A stretch of 64,000 nt of DNA from assembly GCA_003116995.1 (NCBI GenBank), contig BDSL01000009.1:744001-808000 (forward strand), written 5' to 3'. Positions 56,164 through 64,000 of the stretch are shown one piece after another. Numbering within the stretch: position 1 is the stretch's first letter; each line of letters opens with the position of its first letter. The notes under the pieces are model-generated. The model saw only the letters and a program-made list of their open reading frames with translations. It made no database searches and was not told the origin of the DNA. The position numbers and the translations under genes are program-made. This DNA comes from Yamagishiella unicocca (Eukaryota; Chlorophyta; Chlorophyceae; Chlamydomonadales; Volvocaceae).

Positions 56164-57585
56164 CTAGTACCCCAACACCGGTGCCGCCACCTGCCGCCAG
56201 TTGTCCTCCCACCGCAAACCCTGCTCGCGCGTCTCCACGTTACGCTGCAGCTCCGCCAGTTGCGCGTTCGGCGCGGTCGGGAAGCCCGACAGGAGGCTCA
56301 CGAGTTGCGCTGCCAGCTCATCGCCGCTGCTGAAGAGTAGGCCCGTCTCGCCCGGCGTGACCAGCTCCGTGATGCAGCTGTACGACAGGGCGCAGACTGG
56401 CAGGCCGCTGCCGTACATATCCACCACCTTCATGGGCAGGTCCAGCCCCGACGACGAGGCGTGCAGCGACACGCCCACGTCGGCGGCTCCCAGCACGACA
56501 GGGTACTCAGCCGCTTCGAGCCACAGTGCCCGAATCGCAACCTTCTTGAAAGACATGGACGCAATCTTCGAGAGGTACATGTCCTTCTGTGGCCCTTTCC
56601 CCGTGATAAGGAGCAGCAGCTCCGGCAACGTCGATGCGTTGTCTTCGACGCCACCGCCACCTCCGCCTGTTGCTGCTGAAGACTCACACGCTAGCTGGTC
56701 GTACCGCACGGCGGCCTCGAGCAGAATGGAGAAATCCTCATCGGGCGTCCAGCTAGTGCTGCTGATCACAACGGCAGGCCGGTCCGGTCGCAAGGACACG
56801 GCCTGATTAGGCCGTTTTACGGATACCACCGTCACCTCCGCTGCCTCCTGTGTGCGGCTGGCGGCAGCGTTGCTGCTGCGACGCGTGAGGAAGTCGTCAA
56901 AGGTGGGCTGCTCCAGCGCTGTGCCCAGTTTGCGGAACAGCATGTGGACAGCGGGTAACGGCGTTCGCTTGAAGAAAGCTGGGGGCCGATCGTGCAGGAC
57001 AGTGGCGCTCACGCCCCACTTGCGCTGCAGGTCATCTTGCATCGCTTTCGTTACGCAAAAATGGAAGGTGCCGCGTCTGCCCCAGAACCGCTCGTAATTG
57101 CGCGCCAGCCCAACCAGCGGGTGCCGTAGTCCTTGCGTCAACGCAAGGATCGTGTATCCATAGTTGTGCCAGTCTATTACTAGCTTGGCCTGATGTCGTC
57201 GTGCCGCCAGCCAGCACACGGCCATCGTGGGGATTGCCGGCGGGTTCTGCATCAGGATGAATGCTGGGGATGGTAGCATTACCAGCATCATCCATAAGAG
57301 GTAGATCAGCTGATGGAGAACTTTGAATATGAGAAATAACAAGCGGGGGAGACGCCGAAGGAAACGTGGAGGCTCATTGACGCTGTGAATGTGGACGTTG
57401 TGCGCCGACAGAAGCTCCTGCATCGGTGTAGAATCTCCATATGCTACCACGTGGACTTCTGTTGAGGGCTGCTGGGATAGCGATAGAGTGTGATACTGCA
57501 TACGTGGGCTGCGCCCGAAATCCCCGAGAACGATGACCCAGTGAACATGCTCAGGCCGTCCTGTGGTTGACGCCTCGCCAACCAT
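56164..57585 (-). CDS. ALG1: ALG1, chitobiosyldiphosphodolichol beta-1,4-mannosyltransferase
   Basis: A single uninterrupted frame of 473 residues from ATG to TAG. The enzyme adds the first mannose to GlcNAc2-PP-dolichol on the cytosolic face of the ER. Visible features are the N-terminal VIVLGDFGRSPRMQYHTLSL, a hydrophobic segment (about 82-110, LLFLIFKVLHQLIYLLWMML), the substrate-side QNPPAIPTM, LVIDWHNYGYTIL, the SSTSWTPDEDFSILLEA motif, LLLITGKGPQK, and the GT-B nucleotide-sugar site SSGLDLPMKVVDMYGSGLPV. The length and motif order match GT33 family ALG1. About 20 Gly/Ser-rich residues are inserted after the SWTPDEDF block. It has no introns, unlike every other gene here. It is tail to tail with SAS-6. 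Confidence 0.97.
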   Translation of the reverse strand: MVGEASTTGRPEHVHWVIVLGDFGRSPRMQYHTLSLSQQPSTEVHVVAYGDSTPMQELLSAHNVHIHSVNEPPRFLRRLPRLLFLIFKVLHQLIYLLWMMLVMLPSPAFILMQNPPAIPTMAVCWLAARRHQAKLVIDWHNYGYTILALTQGLRHPLVGLARNYERFWGRRGTFHFCVTKAMQDDLQRKWGVSATVLHDRPPAFFKRTPLPAVHMLFRKLGTALEQPTFDDFLTRRSSNAAASRTQEAAEVTVVSVKRPNQAVSLRPDRPAVVISSTSWTPDEDFSILLEAAVRYDQLACESSAATGGGGGGVEDNASTLPELLLLITGKGPQKDMYLSKIASMSFKKVAIRALWLEAAEYPVVLGAADVGVSLHASSSGLDLPMKVVDMYGSGLPVCALSYSCITELVTPGETGLLFSSGDELAAQLVSLLSGFPTAPNAQLAELQRNVETREQGLRWEDNWRQVAAPVLGY

Positions 57586-58212
57586 CCTTGCTCAGTATGT
57601 GAGGGTCTTTATGCACGTTGTGTCCAATACACTGCTAGCGCAGCCGCTCTTACATGTCATTATGGGCCCGACACGTCGATGCGTATGTAGCTTATCATAA
57701 GCAGTGTCGGTTGACATCCACACAAGGCGCATACCGGTGCCGGATGCAACCCAAAGCCCGGTCATTGACGACAACCGGTATCGACTAGGACACCACAACA
57801 ACGGCAAACCGCTCGTAACTACCCCTATCCCTTGCCACATACCCGCTATCCCGACACGGTGCACAGCGCACGCTGCGCCACACTATGTATGCATGATACA
57901 ATAACCTGCCACAGCCTACGCAGCCAGAAAGATCCACAGTCCAGACATACGTTTCTCTTGCTTGAACATAGCCTGCATACCTCCTGCAAGAGCACTTTTC
58001 CCTAACCATTCCCTAAGCGCCCTCCCCCTTGACTCCGCCAAATCACACCCGCCCCTGCCATCGCTCAAGATCTGCGGCAAGCATCTACAAACGGGCAAGC
58101 CGTCCTGCGACACCCGAGATTCTGGCGGTAATTATTTGCCCATGCCCATGCTAACTGTCATCCGCTGCATCGTGTGGTTTTGCAAGCCGCCGCCACCGCC
58201 AGGTGCTAGAGC
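57586..58212. other. spacer between CUL4 and ALG1 (same strand)
   Basis: It holds the CUL4 3' UTR and the ALG1 promoter. TTACA at 57650-57654 (TGTAA, minus) may end the CUL4 mRNA only 65 bp before the ALG1 start codon. Nothing else seen. Confidence 0.45.
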
Positions 58213-61200
58213 TCACGCCAGATAGTTGTACACCTGCGAGCGACAAAGGAGGTCCACACTGGTTGCAAGGAGGCTCGCGCTAGCATGGAGATTGTTTAAA
58301 AACGGGCGGACTGCGTGCTTGATTCCTTAACCCCGCCCTTGCACAGCGACGCTTTAAGCACACTGTGTGACGCTGCGTGGTGATTCAAGAACTTTCCCAA
58401 CTCCTTGATACCTGGGCCGTAGCCCGCAAGCACAGACAATGGCACTGGTCATCTCGACCAGCAAATCGCAGCAGCGAAGCGAGCTCACGAGGGCTGGAGT
58501 AAGACCTCATTGATCTGTTCAAATATGTTCGTCGCGTACGCTGCTCTCCCTCAGCTTCACATGAATCTGTATTACTCTCCAGGCCCGTGTGCCCTACCTG
58601 TAAGCCCCAGCATCCCTTTGCCAAACTTACGTTTGCGTCACTCGAGTCGCGGGCCAGGTATTCGCGGTCAATGAGCGACTCGATGCGCTTCTTGAGGTCG
58701 GCTCCCTTCAGCGGGAACTTGAGCTGCAGCAGCGCCTCCGCCACCAGCAGCTTGTGGCTGAGGGTTTTGCGGGTCTTCATGATGCGCACTAGCGCAGCGT
58801 CGATCTGGTACTGCCGGTCTTGCAGCACCTACAGCGCGAAGACGAGAAGCACAGGCAAGACGATGAGCTGTGGGAACTGTGGGCTTGCTCTAACGGACAT
58901 GGCAAGAAGGTTCGTTTCGATAGCTTCTATGTGCTGGCTCCGTTTCGGATGACGCAAGCGCGGTATGGTACCAGGCGTCTGAAGACGGTTCCGTTACCAG
59001 TAATGCCGTATACAATGTGTTTTAGGTTACAAGCACACGATACGCTTCTCGTACAATGCGCAAAGAAGCAGTTAGCACGAATAACCCTCATGCCCTGCAT
59101 CATATTGCCGTATCTGCGGGACGACCAGGGCACACAGGCACTACCGTAGCCATAAACCACACACTCCCGCTCGGCAGTCCTGCCTACGTTCAGCGCACGC
59201 CTCTGCGGCCCCACGGTGCGCTCACCTGCTCGTTGGTCTTCTTGTTCTCCTCCTCGGTCTCTTTCATCTGAATGGAGTTGATCTTGATGCGGAAGAGCTT
59301 CTCGGTGAAGCCGCCGTTAAAGGAGAACGAGTCAGCATCCGCCACCTCGCGGCCCTTGGGCTCCTTGATGAGCACGCGGACCTGCAGGGAAACGACGCCG
59401 TTCGTACGAGTCAGATAACGCCATCATGAAATGAAGCCTTTGGCGCAGCATTTGGAGCGCTAGCCGCTACGTGTTTCAACGTGTCCGGCCTCTTGCTATC
59501 CTGCTCACAGCCCTCAAATTGCTGCGCAGGGAGGCGCCTGTGTCTCATCTTTTACGTCATCGCGGCGCTGACTTTCAAAGCATGCGGCTGCCACCAATTC
59601 CTCGGACGATAAGTCGGCGCCGGATGCCGCGCACAGCGATTAACGAGAGGTCGCACCTTGCCACAAGCCAGGCTCTGCAGGGTGCGCTTCAGCTCCTTCT
59701 CTTCCAGGCCGCACCCGGCAGCAATGTCACTGTATGACAAGGTGTCCGTGTCGTTAAACAGCAGCAGCACAGCGGCCTGCCAGAAGGGCAGGGCAGGGCG
59801 GAGCCAGGGGTCCGGAGGGGGTCAGCGCCGGGAGGACGGGCTTGGCTTCGGGCCATGCAGCAATATGGCCCTTTCGAGCCCTGCGTGTATCCACGGTTGC
59901 CGCAGCACCAGCCACAGCAATGCCCTCTTCGAGCCGCACCTGGAACGTGCTGACGGACAGCTCCTTGAGCCCCTTGGGAAAGGACGAGCGCAGCACGCAG
60001 GATCCCAGGCTGTGCTGCCACACCAGCCGCCGGCCCGAGTACTTGGACAGGTAGAAGTCGCGGAACACAGCGGAGGCCCGGTCCAACGCCTGGCGGACGG
60101 GTGTCACAGAGCCGGCATATTAGGACGGGACTTAGGGTTTCGCCGACAGCAGCAGGATACGTCATGAAAGCCCGTGGAAACATAACAATAAATTCAGCCG
60201 TCAAGAAGGGGACAACGTACTGCAGCCAGGAACGTACGTACGTACGTACGACGACCCTGACCCCTTTCCTGATTGGTTGGCGGCTGGGCACCCTCCCGCC
60301 CCCGTGGCCTACCTCGGGCAGCTTGACCTCCAGCACGGGGTAGGTCGGCCAGTAGCCGGACGTCAGCACCGACACCGACACGTCCACCCCCGGGGGCAGC
60401 CCCGCCGCCGCGGGTGAGGCGCGGAAGGCCGCCACGACGTCATCGCTCAGCTCCACGTCCTTGAACATGCCCTCCAGCTTGGCAGTGAACTGGCTGCCGC
60501 ACTCCACCTGGGGAAGGGACACGGGGGTGGCGAGAAGACCCGGCCCACACGACATAGGGGACGCAGGGCAGAAGCTATAGCCGGCAAATAGGTTTTGGAC
60601 ACACGCGTTTGAGTGACAGGAGGGGGACCGTGTACAAGACAAAGGAGAAGGATGAGGAAGAGTAGCTAGAGGTAAAAGTAGCTAGAGGGGCGGGGGAGGC
60701 GGGGCGGCCACGATGCTAGCAGGGTCAAGTGGAAGGCTTGTTCCGTCGCGAGAAGTACTATTGCGCTTGGGCAGGCACCGGACAGTACCCCGGCATGCCG
60801 CATTTGCGCGGGGCTTGAGGCCCCTCAAAAGTGTAGCATATGACATCAACGGGCCCCGACAGTTTATCACGTTTTCAAACCGCCTCAGCAGCAACCCAAC
60901 CCACCGAATGCTGGCACTTGCGGGCCGACATTCCTCGGTCCGGCGACCCCGCAACGCAGCAGCACCTACATCATTCCTTCTTACACTGTCGCAATACTGA
61001 TCGGCGCTTCCCCTCCACGTACGCACGCACCTTGAGCTTCGCGATCATGGCCTTCTCGGCGTCGACGCTGGCGCTGCGCCCCAGCAGCAGGCGCTTGGCC
61101 AGGTCCTTCTTGTAAAAGGCCTCGAACACGTCCTTGCCCTGGATGTACCTGCTCGGCGGAAAAGGCCGGTACTGCACATGTCGAGGACGGCAGCATGCCA

Positions 61201-63788
61201 AGAGGATGATGAGCACAGCAGCCAGGGCCACAAAAACCGGACGGCCGGTAGCAGTGTCCAATCGTAATGTAACGAAGAGGGCTCGGCTCGGTTCGGTTCG
61301 GTTCGGTTCGGTTCGGTTCGGTTCTCCAGCATTCCAACAACTCGCCCGAGCCACACCCCTCCCGACCCCGGCCCCGCTGCACTCCCTTCCGCACCTGAAC
61401 AGAATGAGCGCCCGGTCTAGGGCCGCCTCCAGCTCCTCCTCGCTGCCGCCGCCGCCTCCAGCCCCGCCCACGCCGCCGGCGCCCGCGCCACTGGCTGCCG
61501 CCACAGCGCCCGCGCTGCGGCCTCCTGCCCGCAGACGCGCGTCTATGAACTTGGCGATGAGCTCCGCCGGCTTGTTGGCTCGCTGGTTAATGAAGTACTC
61601 GAACGAGTCCTTGAGCGTCGCCGCGAAGGGCTCGGAGCGCCCGAACGCCGCGGCCACCACCTCGTCCATCCGGGCCTTGAGGTCCAGCAGCCGCTCCACC
61701 ATCTCCTTGTCCTGGGGGTGGGGCCACCGAAGTGTCAGGACAGCGGGACGGGAGGCAAACAACTTAGCGGCAGCGCTCAGGCCAGAGGCAAGGATTTGCG
61801 ACTGTTACCGTACTAATCCATGAGCGTACACAAAACATCGGTAGTTAAAGAACTTAGTCAACAGCGTGACGTGGGCGCGAGGGATTTGACTTGCTGGGAT
61901 GCCTTTCACTCGCCGAGCAGCTCAGGCAGCTCCGTGGAATACCGTGTGCTTCGGTGGCGGGTCATGACGGGTGAAGACGCAGTGACCGCGCAGCGAGGCT
62001 AGGCGACACCTCTGTGACAACGCGAAGTGAAGGGCGCCCTGCCCCTCCGCACATGCCGCGATGCCTGTCTGCGTCGCAGCCGGGGCTGCCCTCCTCATGC
62101 CACCACCGCCCAACCGGCATCCACGCTCGCACCGCCTATCACCCGACGACGCCCATACTGCACCCTAGCAGAGTGCGTACACAAAACACTTCACACACCG
62201 CCATGCTGTCCCAACACCAGCTCCCCACTACTGTACCTCAGCCAGCCGCTTCCGCTCCGCCCATTCCGCCTCCAAACCCACAGCCCTGAGCAACGAGTGA
62301 CCCAGCCACATGCGCGCCCCGCCGCCCTCCGCCGCCCTCCACCGCCCACCCACCCACCTTCTCCTCGTCTTTGACCAGCGACAGACCCGTTGCCCGCACG
62401 TACTCCCGGAACGCAGCCCGCAGCGGGTCCGCCGCGCCCACTCGGCCCAGCAGCCCGTGCAGCCTGCCCAGGTCCGCCACCCGGTGTCCGTCCAGCAGAG
62501 GCCCCAGCCCCCGGTCCAGGAGCGGCCCCGTGTGGCGGCCCACCAGCTGCGCCTCCACAGCGCCGATGAGCGGCCGCCGCGACGAGGGGTCCAGGTACTC
62601 GGAGCAGCGCTCAAACTCCTCCGATAGTCGCGTCTGCGGGCCGGGCAGGGGTCGGGGAAAGGGCCGGGCAGGGGTCGGAGAAAGGGCCGGGCAGGGGTCG
62701 GAGAAAGGGCCGGGCAGGGGTCGGGGAGGGCCGGGCAGGGTTAGGAGGGCCGTGGCGCCCGGCTGGCGGAGGCTTGCTGTCGCGACAAGCAACAGCCCGC
62801 ACCGACCTACCGACCCAGCGTCCTACACCTGACCCTGCTTCCTTGCTGCTCGCCGGCAGGTCGTACGTTCCATGGCCTCAAGCGGCTTCAGATCCAGATC
62901 CAAGCTCAGCTATTTCCAAAGAATGTGCCACGACCCAGGGAGCCGAAGCAACGGGCGTGCGTCCCTCCCTGCTTCCTCAAATCCCGCGGCACACCTTTTG
63001 GACCAGGAATTGGTCCAGATAGGAATTGGTGGGCTTGCGGGTTTCACCTCAGACGCCCCCTGCCCTTGCATACCCTTGCACTCTCTTGCACTCTGCCCTC
63101 ATGTGCCCCCGGCCCCGATGGCGCATATGTCGCTGCTGCGTGGGTCGCGGCCCAGGCCCTCGTTCACTGTGCATGCCAGCCCCACCTCCCTCCCTCCCTC
63201 ACTGCTCGCACCCCCTCGGAACCCTACTGGCTTCCCCGCCCCCTGCCCACCTCGCAGTGGCGCAGGTAGGCTGGTACGTCCAGCTCCGCCATGAGCCGCT
63301 CACCCTCCGTCCGGTAGAATTGGGTGCTGGCCTGCGTGCGTGCGGGCGAGCGGATGGGAGAAACGCGATGAGGCGCAACCGAAGCGGCAGCAGCGACAAC
63401 GACCGCAGCATCCCCATATGACTGCTGGTGGCCATTCATCGTGCGCTCAAGCAGCTTTGCACCCCTCCCGAGCTCCACATGACGTGCCAACGCCGCACAA
63501 GGCGACAACGCCGCAGGTTAGGCTCCTAAGCCTGGGCGGCCGCCCTGTGGTGATAGTTTCCCACGGCCGTGGCTTGTCCCCGCCCCTCCGACTCAATATG
63601 CTGGCGAAGTGGATCCACACCAGCACAGCTGCCCGCACCTTCATAAACGGCTCGTGGAAGGCGTCCGTGTATATGCCCAGCGAGCTCAGCATGCGCAGCA
63701 GCCCCTTGAGCAGCGCCCGGTTGACTGCCTCGCCGCAGCGCTCCCGTTCGATCAGTTCCAGCAGCCCCTCCACCGTCCGCGCTTTAAT
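58213..63788 (-). CDS. CUL4: cullin 4, ubiquitin ligase scaffold (5' end outside window)
   Basis: Visible exons in reading order: 63788..63639, 63331..63251, 62633..62358, 61711..61395, 61148..61031, 60507..60313, 60089..59940, 59776..59657, 59381..59226, 58828..58631 and 58233..58213, all in frame. About 560 residues are visible, from the cullin repeats to the C-terminus. Conserved runs include [97 protein letters not shown] and [12 protein letters not shown]. The winged-helix end [18 protein letters not shown] contains the NEDD8 lysine (IMK). The wording is CUL4 rather than CUL1 or CUL3. The scaffold binds RBX1 here and DDB1 through the missing N-terminus. An Ala/Gly-rich loop of about 30 residues is inserted before [12 protein letters not shown]. 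The last exon encodes only VYNYLA and the stop. Earlier exons lie beyond 64000. Confidence 0.96.
61285..61324. repeat. (GGTTC)n microsatellite in CUL4 intron
   Basis: About eight 5-bp units, the first ones varied (ggctc), lie inside intron 61149..61394. Confidence 0.9.
62638..62740. repeat. 23-bp tandem repeat, about 4.5 copies, in CUL4 intron
   Basis: The unit gggccgggcaggggtcggag plus aaa starts at 62638, 62661, 62684 and 62707, with a shortened copy after. It lies just upstream, in transcription order, of exon 62633..62358, so it is the 3' end of that intron. On the coding strand it is C-rich. Confidence 0.9.
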
Positions 63789-64000
63789 CTGACGCACCGC
63801 ATTTTGAACGTTTGCTATTAGGTAAGCAAGACATGCAGCAACCGAGGTGGGAAGTGATGCGACTTCTGGTCGCGAAGGTTCGTCCCTGCTCGGACACGGC
63901 ATTGCTTACTCTCGGTGGTCGTCCGGCCGCGGCCTGGCAGGACCCAAATAACAGCAGATCGACCGACCCTCGCGCAGCCGGGAAGCCGGGCGCCAGCCAG
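63789..64000. other. CUL4 intron or further exon, not resolved
   Basis: The first 200 bp of the minus-strand reading lie upstream of the first clear CUL4 exon. I could not place a cullin segment here, so I treat it as intron. Confidence 0.45.

Noticed and set aside
60235..60255. (ACGT)n run in a CUL4 intron
   Set aside because: A short simple repeat with no further meaning that I can support.
48356..63788. Functional pairing of the F-box gene with CUL4
   Set aside because: F-box proteins work with CUL1/SKP1, while CUL4 uses DDB1-DCAF. Closeness here does not imply one complex.

Overview
The window looks like nuclear DNA of a volvocine green alga (Volvox, Eudorina or a close relative of Chlamydomonas). 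Genes are cut into many short exons by GT-AG introns. Coding exons are richer in G+C than introns and spacers. Proteins carry long Ala/Gly/Gln/Pro tracts. Several genes end near TGTAA, the polyadenylation signal of this lineage. The gene content is algal and ciliary: SAS-6, a SHIPPO-repeat protein, and two receptor-like kinases of a family expanded in volvocine algae. The base composition looks lower than that of C. reinhardtii, so Volvox or a near relative is my guess. The species itself is inference.

Layout. 0-10 kb: the 3' half of a Rab5-type GTPase (+), an LSD1-type zinc-finger gene (-), and a very long mid-SUN protein (+). 10.6-13.3 kb: an Aven homologue (+). 15.7-23.8 kb: receptor-like kinase A (+, 14 exons, four repeat arrays in introns). 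25.5-26.7 kb: a small, probably mitochondrial protein (+). 28-34 kb: APS reductase (-) and a chalcone-isomerase-fold protein (+), head to head. 35.6-37.2 kb: a SHIPPO/STPGR protein (+). 39.3-47.1 kb: receptor-like kinase B (-, 14 exons). 48.4-50.6 kb: an F-box gene and an unrecognised 91-residue protein (both -). 51.1-55.2 kb: centriole cartwheel protein SAS-6 (+), head to head with the 91-residue gene and tail to tail with ALG1. 56.2-57.6 kb: ALG1 mannosyltransferase (-, no introns). 58.2-64 kb: cullin 4 (-, 5' end outside the window).

Most exon chains were built by hand by matching GT/AG sites, reading phase and family sequence. For kinase A (2280 nt), kinase B (4008 nt), SAS-6 (2142 nt), APS reductase (1302 nt) and the eleven visible cullin exons, every junction keeps frame, which supports the models. 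The genes do not form one pathway. They are ordinary housekeeping, ciliary/centriolar and signalling genes. The least explained features are the two receptor kinases, the intron repeats that copy splice-site-like sequence, and the small 91-residue gene.
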